This document shows positions 12,112 to 24,297 of a stretch of 64,000 nt of DNA, piece after piece (position 1 is the stretch's first letter; every line of letters begins with the position of its first letter). Source of the DNA: Megalobrama amblycephala (Eukaryota > Chordata > Actinopteri > Cypriniformes > Xenocyprididae); the NCBI RefSeq assembly GCF_018812025.1, contig NC_063063.1, forward strand, positions 3,011,672-3,075,671, given 5' to 3'. Both the position numbers and the translations under genes were made by a program. The notes below the pieces were generated by a model. The model was not told where the DNA came from, did no database searches, and saw nothing but the letters and a program-made list of their open reading frames with translations.

Positions 12112-12295
12112 CCTGCTCTAAGCGGGACTCGAACCTGGGCCGTCCGCATGGACCGACGCTCTAACAAGGAGGCTAAAGACCGCGAAGCGCCTCTTGAGAT
12201 CAGGGGAGTGAGGTTTAAACGCACAGCTCTTACTGGCCTACGTCTGTTTTATAAATACATGTGTATATTGCCACGTTTGGTCAAAATTTCATTCG
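12112..12295 (-). repeat. tRNA-like tandem unit 4
   Basis: Minus strand carries CCCAGGTTCGAGTCCCGC and TTTAGCCTCCTTGTTAGAGC. The last ~90 bases nearly duplicate those of unit 3. Confidence 0.65.
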
Positions 12296-12930
12296 CCATT
12301 ACTGCAAAAAGGTAATTCTGATACATGCAATGACTATCCATTATGCCATGTAAGCATTTTTATCTTTATGTATACAATAATAATCTTTTACATTGTAATC
12401 ATTTTATTTTTAATATTTGGCATGTTTGTGTGCATGAGTGTTTGCATGTTTTGCACCCACCTCATATTACTAAAGCGCCCTACTGCACCTTTGACTTTAG
12501 ACCAGTTTTTGTTGGTCAGTGGCGCAGTCGTTTTCAGTTGCCTCAAAATAGCAACACGCCAACAATGCATCTGAACACACCTCGTTTTCAGACCAGCACG
12601 CCCATGGGTGAACAGATGGATTTGCTATTTAAACAGTGTGGGCCCTGGACGTGAAAATGATAACTGCGTCAGACTGAAACTAGCAAAAAACACTTGCGTC
12701 GCGCCTAGTGTGTTGCATTGCGCCGGGAGTATGATAGGGCCCTAGCTGTCATTGATGCAATTTATTCATTGCTAAGAGTGGCTTTTAGTGTGTTTTAATG
12801 TGATATTTTGGTCTTTACATATGGTACAGATGTTAGTTTATGTGATTTTTCCACTTCTTTTATCGTGCGGGCGAAAATCTTAGAAAAGTAATAGCACACC
12901 TGTCTTCAACCAGGCATGATTTGAGATATA

Positions 12931-13868
12931 CAGTACAGTCCAAAAGTTTGGAACCACTAAGATTTTTAATGTTTTTAAAAGAAGTTTCGTCTGCTCACCA
13001 AGGCTACATTTATTTCATTAAAAATACAGTAAAAAACAGTAATATTGTGAAATATTATTACAATTTAAAATAACTGTGTACTATTTAAATATATTTGACA
13101 AAGTAATTTATTCCTGTGATGCAAAGCTGAATTTTCAGCATCGTTACTCCAGTCTTCAGTGTCACATGATCCTTCAGAAATCATTCTAATATGCTGATCT
13201 GCTGCTCAAGAAACATTAATGATTATTTTCAATGTTGAAAACAGTTGTGTACTTTTTTTTTCAGGATTCCTTGATGAATAGAAAGTTCAAAAGAACAGCA
13301 TTTATCTGAAATACAAAGCTTCTGTAGCATTATACACTACCGTTCAAAAGTTTGGGGTCAGTAAGAATTTTTATTTTTATTTTTTTTAAAAGAAATTAAA
13401 GAAATGAATACTTTTATTGAGCAAGGATGCATTAAATCAATCAAAAGTGGCAGTAAAGACATTTATAATGTTACAAAAGATTAGATTTCAGATAAACACT
13501 GTTCTTTTGAACTTTCTATTCATCAAATAATCCTGAAAAAAAAATATCGTACACAAATATTTTGTACAATTGTACACATTAAATGTTTCTTGAGCAGCAG
13601 ATCAGCATATTAGAATGATTTCTGAAGGATCATGTGACACTGAAGACTGGAGTAACGATGCTGAAAATTCAGCTTTGCATCACAGGAATAAATTACTTTG
13701 TGAAATATATTCAAATAGAAAACAGTTATTTTAAATTGTAATAATATTTCACAATATTACTGTTTTTTACTGTATTTTTTATTGAATAAATGTAGCCTTG
13801 GTGAGCAGACGAAACTTCTTTTAAAAACATTAAAAATCTTAGTGGTTCCAAACTTTTGGACTGTACTG
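12931..13868 (+). mobile_element. fold-back Tc1-like non-autonomous element, complete copy A
   Basis: TA dinucleotides (12929-12930, 13869-13870) flank CAGTACAGTCCAAAAGTTTG and its exact complement. The two arms (about 390 and 350 bases) are complementary over most of their length. The central loop starts ACTACCGTTCAAAAGTTTGG. CAGT ends and a TA target duplication fit the Tc1/mariner superfamily. No open frame. Confidence 0.88.
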
Positions 13869-13870
13869 TA

Positions 13871-16021
13871 ATTTATGTCGCACGTGTGATGTGCAGTGAG
13901 TTAAAAGTGAAGTTTAATACATAGGTAACTGTAATGAATTGACGTACAAGATCTGATCCAGAATATAGTGACGTATGCTATAATATCAGGACATTAATAT
14001 TGAGACATGTTTGCACTGTTTGTCTCCTCTCTGCCCAGCGCTGCAGTTGGGTGAGATGATTCCTATCTTTAACCCCTTACATTCTTAACTTTTCAGTCTG
14101 GCTCACGCTCAGAGATCTGTTATCTGCGGCACACAATGAGAAATGATCACGCTCGTCAGGGGCTCTTGTAGTGATGAAAAGGCCAATCCCAATCAATCAT
14201 TAATTTGCACCTGTCTCTCTGCTCTCCGTGATGAATGTCTGTTTGATAGCAGCTTCTCACACGCATATCATGCCTGTGACTGCTTGGGCTTGTGAAGATT
14301 TATAAAGAAATCAGTACTCATATATTCTGGTTGGCAATTACCAGTTCCATCCCTGTAATTCTTGATGGCATTTGCTCTTTGTCTACAAGAACACTGATTA
14401 TTATGACGTAGATAACCAGCACTTGTTTAAAACAAATTGACATACTAACATGTATTGGTTGATGTATGAGAATTACAAATGAGTTTCTCTTAGAAAGCAG
14501 TTAATTAAATTAATTTTACAGCTTTATCCCAGAGGTTCTGAAGCAGTTGACCGTGAGTTTATTGATTTAAAGGTGTAAATAAACACTATAATTATATATG
14601 TGACAAAAAGTGCCAACATTGATATGATTAATCAACTGTAAGGATGATTAAACTGATTGTATTCAGATTCATTTGTATTGAAGTGTGTCTGATGTATCAC
14701 TTTATAACATGTCTCACAGTTATACGTTTAGTTCATTTGCTAAAAGTAGCAGTGTAGTTCATTTTGATCAAAATGTAAGTGAGACTATTTCTAGATGGTA
14801 TATCCTATACAGCAGGTGGTTTTCCTCAGAATTTGGGGTGTCTGATGTTTTGTTTTACTGTTGAAGTGATCTACCAGTTGCAAAGATTTAAAGTGGACCT
14901 ATGATGCTTTGCAACACTGCAATAACGAACGCTCAGAAAGTGCTAGTTTTGTCTGTGAGCAGCCTTAGGCATGTTCAGCTGCCTGTGTCAATTCTTTCTG
15001 TCCTTGATAATGTTTTGGACAATCTGGAACAGAAAGACAAAGTCCTGGCTTTTGGTTCCATATAAATGTCGTACTGACCACAACATGATATGCTGGAACA
15101 AATTATTCATTTCAAGCCACCATAAACTATAAACATGTAGGGATTCAGGTTGTTCTTTCTATCTTCATGTGATGCATATAAATAGAAGTTACTATGGCTA
15201 CATATGTGGGTGGACTAATAGTTGATATGGGTGTAGTTGCGTTTCCCGATAGTTGTGATGAAGTTTTCCCAGCAAAACTTCTCCCATGGCTTGTGGAATT
15301 ACACTTGTATTTAAATTTATTTCACACAAACATTAACTGTTATGTTTTCTCCCATTGCCTTGAGGTAAAAAAAAATGCAATAAGGGGGATTCTTTTGTGT
15401 TATAAACAGAAAACTGCTGAAAACACACAGAAAAGCACATTGACTGAATATTGTCTATGAAAAAGCATCAGTACACAAAATGCAATTCTAAGTAAACGTT
15501 TATCAGTATGCACCAAGGACAGTGGACTGCCAAAAAAGATGCATGTTCAAATCCCTCCAGGGAACTTTGATTTTGGTGTTTGCGTCACGCATGGAATGGT
15601 AGGGAAGGATCGTTGAGTTCGGACTGGAATATTTCTCTGTACGGATCCAATTACGTCCCGCTGGTCAGTCCATTGGGATCCGGCTCTCTAACATGCCGCT
15701 GTTAATATTGTGATGCAGTTGGCACAGTGTGTGTCGCTATCAGCTGAATATACAGAGGAAGATGAGCAGTGTCACAGAGAACAAGAGTGTGTTTCTGACC
15801 TGCGTGTGAATCATCAACCACAGGTGGCTGATCCCAAACTGTTATTTTCTCGCTGTCTGATTCATGGTTTTTAAGCTTCATAGCTGTAATTTTTTTGCAC
15901 AGGGTAACAGGATGAGACAAGACAGATGAGATGTGATAGAGACGTGATTATTCTTGTTCTGTAAAAGTAAAATCAAGCAGGCTGCTTGTACTTTTTAAGA
16001 CGTAGGCCTAAGCCATAGTCA
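13871..16021. other. no gene recognised; complex block 14030-14300
   Basis: 14030-14300 is of balanced composition and free of visible repeats, making it a candidate conserved non-coding element. 15560-15950 is also complex. No supported exon. Confidence 0.5.
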
Positions 16022-16084
16022 ATGGAAGCTTGTTTCCGCCACTAAATAAAAAATAAAAAAGGTAATTGCGACTGTTTCTTACAA

Positions 16085-18055
16085 TTCTGACTTTATTTTC
16101 TCGCAAATGCGAGTTTACATCTTGCAATTATGCCTTTTTTTCTCAGAATTGTGTAATATAAACCTGCAATTTCAAGTTATAAAGTCAGAATTGTGTGATA
16201 TTGACTCGCAATTACAAGAAAAAAAGTCTCGCAATCTCGCAATTCTGACTTTATGTCTCGCAATTCTGACTATTTCTCGCAATTCTGACTATTTCTCACA
16301 ATTCTGAGCATTTCTCACAATTCTGACCATTTCTCACAATTGTGACCATTTCTCACAATTGTGAGTTTTATATCTTGCAATTCTGACTTTATTTCTCACA
16401 ATTATGACTTTTTTTCTCAGAATTGTGTGATATAAACAAGCAATTTTGAGTTATAAAGTCAGAATTGTGTGATATTGACTTGCAATTACGAGAAAAAGTC
16501 TATTTCTCATAATTGAGTTTATATCTTGCCATTCTGACTATTTCTCACAATTATAAGTTTTATTTTGCAATTCTGACTTTATTCCTTGCAATTGTGTTAT
16601 AATGTCAGAATTGTGAGATATAAATTCACAATTGTGAGAAAAAAGTCAGAATTGTGAGTTTATATCTAGCAATTCTGACATTCAACTCTCAATTCTGACT
16701 TTTTTTCTAATTGTGTAATATAAACCTGCAATTTAAAGTTATAAAGTCAGAATTGTGTGATACTGACTCGCAATTACAAGAAAAAAAGTCTATTTGTCAT
16801 AATTGAGTTTATATCTCGCAATTCTGACAATTTCTCACAATTCTATTTCTCACAATTCTGACTATTTCCTGTAATTGTGAGTTTTATATCTTGCAATTCT
16901 GACTTTATTTCTCGCAATTATGAGTTTATATCTCACAATTATGACTTTATTTCTCACAATTATGACTTTTTTTCTCAGAATTGTGTGATATAAACCAGCA
17001 GTTTTGAGTTATAAAGTCAGAATTGTGTGATATTGACTTGCAATTACGAGAAAAAGTCTATTTCTCATAACTGAGTTTATATCTTGCCATTCTGACTATT
17101 TCTCACAATTATAAGTTTTATTTTGCAATTCTGACTTTATTCCTTGCAATTGTGTTATAATGTCAGAATTGTGAGATATAAATTCACAATCGTGAGAAAA
17201 AAGTCAGAATTGTGAGTTTATATCTAGCAATTCTGACATTCAACTCTCAATTCTGACTTTTTTTCTAATTGTGTAATATAAACCTGCAATTTCAAGTTAT
17301 AAAGTCAGAATTGTGTGATACTGACTCGCAATTACAAGAAAAAAAGTCTGTTTCTCATAATTGACTTTATATCTCGCAATTCTGACTTTATATCTCGCAA
17401 TTCTGACCATTTCTCACAACTGTGAGTTTATATCTGCAATTCTGACTATTTCTTGTAATTGTGAGTTTTATATCTTGCAATTATGACTTTATTTCTCACA
17501 ATTATGACTTTTTTTTCTCAGAATTGTGTGATATAAACAAGCAATTTTGAGTTATAAAGTCAGAATTGTGTGATATTGACTTGCAATTACAAGAAAAAGT
17601 CTATTTCTCATAACTGAGTTTATATCTTGCCATTCTGACTTTATTTCTCGCAATTATACGTTTTATTTTGCAATTCTGACTTTATTTCTTGCAATTGTGT
17701 TATAATGTCAGAATTGTGAGATATAAATTCACAATCGTGAGAAAAAAGTCAGAATTGCGAATTTATATCTTACAATTCTGACTTTATCTCTTGCAATTGT
17801 GTGTTTGTCTTGCAATTCTGACATTATAACATTATATCTCGCAATTCTGAAAAAAAGAAGTCAGGATTGCAAAATGTAAGCTCGTAAATGCAAGAAAAAA
17901 GTCAGAATTGCGAGAAAAGTCAGAATTGTGAGTTTATATCTAGCAATTCTCACATTCAACTCTCAATTCTGACTTTTTTTCTAATTGTGTAATATTTCTT
18001 GCAATTGCGAGAAAAGAGGTCAGAAACTCGCAATTGTGAGATAAAAAGTCGCAAT
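16085..18055. repeat. 2 kb array of CAATTCTGACTTT / AAGTCAGAATTG cores with ~550-base higher-order repeats
   Basis: Short cores alternate strands at roughly 20-base spacing. A larger unit beginning GACTTTATTTCTCACAATTA recurs at 16385, 16943 and 17485 (periods 558 and 542 bases), with few differences between copies. A partial fourth unit lies at about 16107-16215. Short open frames across it are chance. Confidence 0.92.
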
Positions 18056-18077
18056 TACCTTTTTTATTTATTTTTTT

Positions 18078-18447
18078 GGTCCCACTTTATATTAAGTGGC
18101 CTTAACTACTATGTACTTACATTTAAATTAATCATTTGATACAATGCACTTATTGTGTACATACATGTTTTTACATTGTACTTATATTTTAAAAACACCT
18201 GCATGTAATTACATCTGTAATTAATTTCTGTTATTACATTTATAATTACACTGTTGACCCATCCCTTACACCTTACCCCCACCCTTAAACCTACCCATAC
18301 CACCAAAGCTTTCCCTAACCTTACCCATATCCCACCTCAATAGCAGCAAAAGTGTTTTGCAATTCTATATGAACCCAATAAGTACATTGTACTTATATTT
18401 TGATGTAAGTACATAGTAGTTAAGGCCACTTAATATAAAGTGGGACC
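18078..18447. mobile_element. nested MITE with ~45-base TIRs (GGTCCCACTTTATATTAAGT)
   Basis: The left GGTCCCACTTTATATTAAGT and right ACTTAATATAAAGTGGGACC are perfect complements, and the inverted match extends through GGCCTTAACTACTATGTACT. It is inserted in a T-run near the right end of the surrounding TIR element. The GTA-rich interior is non-coding. Confidence 0.93.
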
Positions 18448-18478
18448 TTTTTTTTTAGTGGCAGAAACAAGCTTCCAT

Positions 18479-20247
18479 ACAATCCAGTCTCATGGGAAAA
18501 ACGTGCAAAATGATATTACGTTGCTTCTTGCACGTTTCACAACACTTTCAAAGTGAAATGTCCAGTGAGTGGTGCTAAAAGCGTATTTGGTTTTATTCAA
18601 AACAGATGAATATAAATCTGTCAGTGTTTTATTATGTTGGTTGTTGCTCATATTGTGGCAGTTTAGAAATTTTGAAGATAACGCAGCACCGGCACTAAAC
18701 CTGACCAATAGTGTTAACAAAAGCAAACATGAAATTAAAACACAAGCATCCATGTCATTTCAGCTGCTTCTGCAAGTATTTGAGCTCTTTTATCGTGACT
18801 CGTGTTTCAGGAGACTCGTACCCGAGCGCTTCACATCACAAGAGCAATGCTGTATCAGGTGAGCTGCAGAGCAAGTTTACTACATCAGAAAAGACACACA
18901 TATGGAGCTGATTATGTGATGCAAACATCAAAATGTATTAGTTTACACATCATGCACAAATAGTTTTGAGCTCATAACATAGTGTTGTACAAGGAACTGC
19001 ATGAAAATAAGTCTTAAATTTGCTCCTCTAATCATAGTCTGTTCAAAAAGGAATAAAAATTGTCACTAGTGTTAATTTCAGCTGGAAACTGCACTGAATT
19101 GTATGTATAGGTAGTGTTTTGGAGTTTTGCACAAATATAGATCGAGGCATGTTTTTCCAATGATCCTAAATTGCAAAAATACATAGCATACACAAATATT
19201 GGGTAAAACAATCCATTAAAAATAGCATACTGTTCCATCAATATGTCTCAGTATTGAATGAAATGTATTATTGTTTATTATCATTTTTATGGGCTTGTTG
19301 TGCATTCTGGGATTGATTTGTTTGTGAAAGGCACATGCAATATTACAATAGATGAAAGGAAGGTATCTTAAAAGGCAGCACAAATAAGAGGCCAATCTTT
19401 TGAATGCTGCCTACATAGAGTGGGTTAGACTGATGACCGTTTTCATTCAATCTCTTCCTGTTTTCAAAACTGAAAAAGTGCATTCTCTAGTTTATCTGCT
19501 TCTACACTTATGCTGCTGTCTGATTCAAGGTTGCTGTGGAAATGATGAGCGGCTCTACCATGGTTACGGGGAAGAACGCAAGCTGCTATCCTTAGGCATA
19601 GCTAACGTCAGTGCGCTCCTCTGGCATCACTGCCTCTTTATGAGATATATGACCAATATAGTTTATAACCACCTTTAATTATTAAACAACAGAGGGTAAA
19701 AATAAATATTTGTGCATATAAATACACAAAATTAATAGTGGAATTTTCAAGTTGTAAAGCTGGTGTATACAAAAGTGGAGTGATGTTTGTAATGCAAGGG
19801 GAATAGGGTAAAAAATTTAAAATAGATATTGTCATAATTTCACCGGAATGTTGTTTAAATATGCAAATGAAGCATTATGTAAGTTAATATGCACTAATTT
19901 ACATGCATTTCCAGGAGAGAGGTCTGAACATTGGATGAAGTCGAGTTCATAATCGTTTTTGCTGACATATTAGAGTTATAGTTTTTTACAGAGGGGATAA
20001 TGTATTCTCTGTTTATCGTGCTATAAATAAGAAAATACTGTCAACAGAAAGAAAAGGGGGTTCTCTGTCATCTCAATGACTTCTCGACATCTTCACGTAG
20101 ACAGATTTAGAAAGTTTCCATTTTGAGTGTCTATTTTTGCAGCATGACTTCATTTTGACCTCTTTTAACGTCAACTTCAGCTATCTCAAATTTGATTACT
20201 ATTGATTTTCTCAACTTCCCTTAAGGCAAAGCTAATAGTTCTCATAT

Positions 20248-20248
<1 letters not shown>
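18479..20248. other. no gene recognised
   Basis: Contains short open frames (up to 97 codons at 18569-18862 and 92 at 19400-19678) without recognisable domains. 19340-19680 resembles dispersed repeat sequence. No supported feature. Confidence 0.5.

Positions 20249-20280
<32 letters not shown>
20249..20280. repeat. poly(A) tract
   Basis: A run of 32 A. No retrocopy is recognisable on its 5' side. Confidence 0.95.
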
Positions 20281-20281
<1 letters not shown>

Positions 20282-21489
20282 ATGGGACTGTTCTTATGTT
20301 TTTTCTTTAAAGAAAGAAAGAAAGAGCATCCAATTTGTGAAGTGCACCATGTGTGTTTCTTCTGTCCATTTTCTGTCATCTGTTTGGATTACGGTACATA
20401 TTTTCTTCCATCTTGTTCAGCAACACAGGATAAGTCTGTCTAGGGAAATAATTTTGTCTGTCTTGATGAAAGAAAAAAAGAAAACATTAGGAACTATAAA
20501 AAGCATTGTTTAAAGATGACAGCCATCCTCCAGATCTGATGTCACATGTTGTCCAGTTCTTTTTTTGGCGCAGTAGGAATAAAGCTGAAGGTGAGCACTG
20601 CTAACTTGAAAAATGAGGTAAAAAATCTTTGCAAATGACATTCAAAATAAGCATTCGGACCAATGCAATGTCTGTCATTGTATTAGATAGAGCTTTAATT
20701 TAGTTAATTTAATTTAGTATTTAATTTAGTCCCCGAAGTCTTATTCTGAGATAATTGCTAATGGATGAATGCCTTTTCAAAAATAACTAAATAAATAAAT
20801 AAGTATATAAATAAAATCGGACTCATTTGAATTACAGATTCGGTCTGTTCAAGCATTAAGAGCTTCTTATCTGGGTTAAGTTCTTGTTTGCATGAAGAGA
20901 TGTGACAAATGGTCTGTTTTAAAATCACAGACATTACAAGACCTGTCTTTCTATGATTAATATCAAGGACCTATGAGGATTGCAATGGTGGATTATGTTA
21001 AATATATTCAGACAAAAAAATCAGTGTGAAATGCGCAAAAACCCTTAGGATCTAGAAAATAGACATTTCTCTGACAGAAAAAAACATACTTTCATTGCAT
21101 ACTCACCTTGTGCAAGGTTACTCTTCATAGTTCGGGATTTATTATAATGGATTTTCCCACAGTTATTTCTCATAAAATTGTTTTGGAGAAAGAAAACCAA
21201 CTGTTGACACAGTAAGAGTGCAATTTTTCAAAGTTGGACCTTTTTCAAAGTTTTGACACATTATTTTTCCCATTTTTGACATTGTTGCAGCACCTCTCTT
21301 CCCAGTCTGTCAGTAACACTCTGGGGTGAGTTTCCCATACAATGACATAACTCGCATCTTAATACGATGCATAGTCGAAGAAATCCACTATTGTCCAAAT
21401 TTGTCGCTCAATCACGTTGGTGAATGATGTCATGCAGGTGGTGGAGTAATAACTTCTTTTACTGAATCCATTTGAGATTTAATTAATGC
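20281..21489. other. no gene recognised
   Basis: AT-rich sequence with no supported element. Confidence 0.55.
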
Positions 21490-21976
21490 ATCCATTCATC
21501 ATAAAAGTAATCCATACGGCTTCAGGGGGTTAATAAAGACCTTCTGAAGTGAGCAATGCATTTTTGACATGTGTTTTGTTTTACTCTATCCTCGGCGCTT
21601 CCACATTCGCCAATACATCATATGTCGTGTCAGAGGTCACTCGGATGGAAGGTAGTAATTATATTTTATAAAGTTGTAAATATGGATATTTTTCTTACAA
21701 AAATGTATAGCTTTGCTTCAGAAGGCCTTTATTAACCTCCTGGAACCATATGGATTACTTTTATGATTGATGGATGCACTTTTTTGGGCTTCAAAAAAAA
21801 AAAAAGGAAAAAAAGTCACCATTCATTCCCATTATAAATCTTGGAAGAGCCAGGATATTTTTTAATATAACTCCAATTGTGTTCGTCTTCAAGAAGATGG
21901 TTATTTACACCTAGGATGGCTTGAGGCTGAGTAAATCATGGGATAATTTTCATTTTTTGGTGAACTATCCCTTTAA
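21490..21976. mobile_element. fragment of the AGGGATAGTTCAC TTAA-type element
   Basis: Shares AAAAGTAATCCATACGGCT and AGGATGGCTTGAGG with the element at 1751-2182, and ends GTGAACTATCCCTTTAA (TTAA at 21973-21976). The left end is lost. An internal inverted repeat of the AGTAATCCATA segment is present. Confidence 0.75.
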
Positions 21977-22550
21977 GTTCCATATCGATTACAAATTATT
22001 GCTACTGACCCTAAATGGTTCAATTCCTGTGTATTTAACCAATCTTCCATCACCCTACAATCCATCACGCTCTTTGAGGTCACAAAACTCTGGACTTTTG
22101 GTAGGGTATCTACCAAATTTTAGCTTGAAATGTTATGAACAGCAGCTTTGCTAAGTATTCTCCATTTGCTTTTCTGTTTTCTACCTTGGGATGCCCAGCT
22201 CCAGTTTGGATAATGAAGATTTCAGATGCCCAACACCCGTGAAGAGATGACGCCGAGCCCTGCGAGAACTTCAGACAGACGACGGCATCTCTGAACCAAC
22301 ATGCTCCACTGCCAAATTTTCTATATATTGTTATCATTATGATCACAACTTGTAATAACTGCTTTAATGAGCTCATTGTTTCTGCCTAAATGATGATTTG
22401 TATTATCTTAGAACTGTACATTATGGACATTACTTGGACACAGTCACCTCTGATAACAAACTACTCTAAATTGTATGGTAGAAGCTACTTTGAGATGATA
22501 TGTATTGTTAAAAGAGCTATACACGTACAAATAAATGTCAATTGAATTGT
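21977..22550 (+). pseudogene. 3' end of a CR1/L2-type LINE (RT C-terminus and 3' UTR)
   Basis: The + frame reads HIDYKLLLLTLNGSIPVYL, then NLPSPYNPSRSLRSQNSGLL. This resembles the end of L2/CR1-type reverse transcriptase (pattern fKILLLvyKaLnGlaPxYLxdLl-PYrPsRxLRSxdxGLL). The copy lacks the expected residues around LTLNG, so it is degraded. The 3' region ends GTCAATTGAATTG, a tail typical of these LINEs. It is 5' truncated against the preceding TTAA-type fragment. Confidence 0.75.
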
Positions 22551-23326
22551 TTTGGTTTCACATACTGGTCTTGATCTTCACTAAAACACTAGATACCTTT
22601 AGAATAAATGGAGACTTCTTTAAGTGATACAATGTGACATTGACCAGGCGACACTGATACGGGCAGATGACTTGACAAGGTTAATAACGTTAACAGGTTA
22701 AGTAAAATATAATTAATATATAGGGTAATATAGTGCATATATTTAGCGAAACAGTTCATTTTTCTAGTGAACTAACAAGCTGTGGACACTGAACGGCTTT
22801 TCTGAGGTAAATGTAATACTACATGACACATTGTTTACAAACTGTTTTACTGACATTTTTCCGCGGTTGAAACACTGATTGAGCGAATACACGAGATATG
22901 ATAAGTTTCAGTAAGTTGTACTGTATCTTTCAACATGCTTTCGTGTTCATCGATCCGCGCTGCCGTTTGAACCTATACGCCGATCTGTCACGCCACATCA
23001 AAAAGCTTCAAAACAGCATTTATTCTTTGAATTTCGTGATAAAATGGACAAAATTTGAAAGATGGCACTTTGTTTATTATCGAAAGTAACAAAATACAGA
23101 GCTTACTGCCATTATTGGTGGTGAATGCTGGTTAAAACTAGTTAGGCTAAAATGCATTACAGCATGTGCCCCCTTTGGAGTGTGGATTGCCTGTGACTGA
23201 CTGTATTCATTGTCTAACTGCATAAACCGAACCGTGACATCCGTACCGTGACAGTTCGGGATGAATGCATGTACCGTTACACCCCTAGTAATGCCACATG
23301 GCTGGTTACAATGTAAAAGTGGGCTT
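22551..23326. other. no gene recognised
   Basis: AT-rich. CATGTACCGTTACACCCCTA (about 23268-23287) looks like a transposon terminus, but a partner was not found. Confidence 0.45.
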
Positions 23327-24297
23327 TTAAAGGTGCCCTAGAACCAGTTTTTACAAGATGTAATATAAGTCCCCTGAATGTGTCTGTGAAGTTTCAGCTC
23401 AAAATACCCCATCGATTTTTTTTTTATTAATTTTTTTAACTGCCTATTTTGGGGCATCATTAACTATGCACCGATTCAGGCTGCGGCCCCTTTAAATCCT
23501 CGCGCTCCCTGCCCCCCCCCGAGCTCTCGACTATAATACAGTACATTTACAAAGTTGACACAGCTAATATAACCCTCAAATGGATCTTTACAAGATGTTT
23601 GTCATGCATACTGCATGCATGCGTCGGATCATGTGAGTATTGTATTTATTTGGATGTTTACATTTGATTCTGAATGAGTTTGATAGTGCTTCGTGGCTAA
23701 AGCTAACATTACACACCGTTGGAGAGATTTATAAAGAATGAAGTTGTGTTTATGAATTATACAGACTGCAAGTGTTTAAAAATGAAAATAGCGACGGCTC
23801 GTGTCTCTGTGAATACAGTAAGAAACGATGGTAACTTTAACCACATTTAACAGTACATTAGCAACATGCTAACGAAACATTTAGAAAGACAATTTACAAA
23901 TATCACTAAAAATATCATGTAATCATGGATCATGTCAGTTATTATTGCTCCATCTGCCATTTTTCGCTATTGTTCTTGCTTGCTTACCTAGTCTGATGAT
24001 TCAGCTGTGCACAGATCCAGACGTTAATACTGGCTGCCCTTGTCTAATGCCTTGAACATGAGCTGGCATATGCAAGTATTGGGGACGTACATATTAATGA
24101 TCCCAACTGTTACGTAACAGTCGGTGTTATGTTGAGATTCGCCTGTTCTTCAGAGGTCTTTTTAAACAAATGAGATTTATATAAGAAGGAGGAAACAATG
24201 GAGTTTGAGACTCAATGTATGTCATTTCCATGTACTGAACTCTTGTTATTCAACTATGCCAAGGTAAATTCAATTTTTGATTCTAGGGCACCTTTAA
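23327..24297 (+). mobile_element. full-length TTAA-type element (AAAGGTGCCCTAGAA family)
   Basis: TTAA at 23327-23330 and 24294-24297 flank AGGTGCCCTAGAA and TTCTAGGGCACCT. Order inside: TIR region, a GC-rich promoter-like segment with CCCCTTTAAAT, ATG (23580), a GTGAGT donor-like site (23633), and a pyrimidine-rich acceptor-like site ending CCTAG (23991). No transposase, so non-autonomous; TTAA fits Kolobok/piggyBac. It is the reference copy for fragments at 10164, 25151, 52056 and 56710. Confidence 0.9.
23580..24055 (+). other. possible two-exon microORF within the TTAA-type element
   Basis: Exon-like 23580-23632 begins MDLYKMFVMHTACMRRI and ends AT|GTGAGT. A 359-base intron-like gap ends TTACCTAG. 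Exon-like 23992-24055 continues ILMIQLCTDPDVNTGCPCLM, ending P-stop at 24053-24055. The joined frame is 38 codons and stays open in other copies. It matches no protein I know, and nonsynonymous differences between copies argue against strong selection. Confidence 0.3.

Larger units (their letters stand above)
10083..12743. mobile_element. outer AGGGCCCT-ended element with nested insertions
   Basis: The left end AGGGGCCCTTTTGTAACGAT and right end TATGATAGGGCCCT form an inverted terminus. Both flanks carry the family's GC-rich subterminal sequence (CATGGCGCAGATGCAC; CGTCGCGCCTAGTG). The interior (for example 10583-10790, with GGGCGTAACGTGCAATAAAC) is interrupted by a TTAA-type element (10164-10581), four tRNA-like units (10797-12295) and a further TTAA element inside one of them. 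No transposase frame is seen. Confidence 0.65.
16022..18478. mobile_element. TIR element filled with a palindromic-core array
   Basis: The left end ATGGAAGCTTGTTTCCGCCA and right end TGGCAGAAACAAGCTTCCAT are inverted with one mismatch; subterminal GGTAATTGCGAC and GTCGCAATTACC are also inverted. Everything between is the array (16060-18055) plus a separate nested MITE (18078-18447). No transposase is visible. Confidence 0.8.

Noticed and set aside
10797..12295. Functional tRNA genes
   Set aside because: A- and B-box-like motifs are present but no matching acceptor stem was found and copies are degenerate.
18569..18862. 97-codon open frame
   Set aside because: No domain or codon pattern; an opposing frame overlaps it; likely chance.
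20249..20280. Poly(A) tail of a processed retrogene
   Set aside because: No coding similarity, LINE or SINE body is recognisable upstream of the tract.
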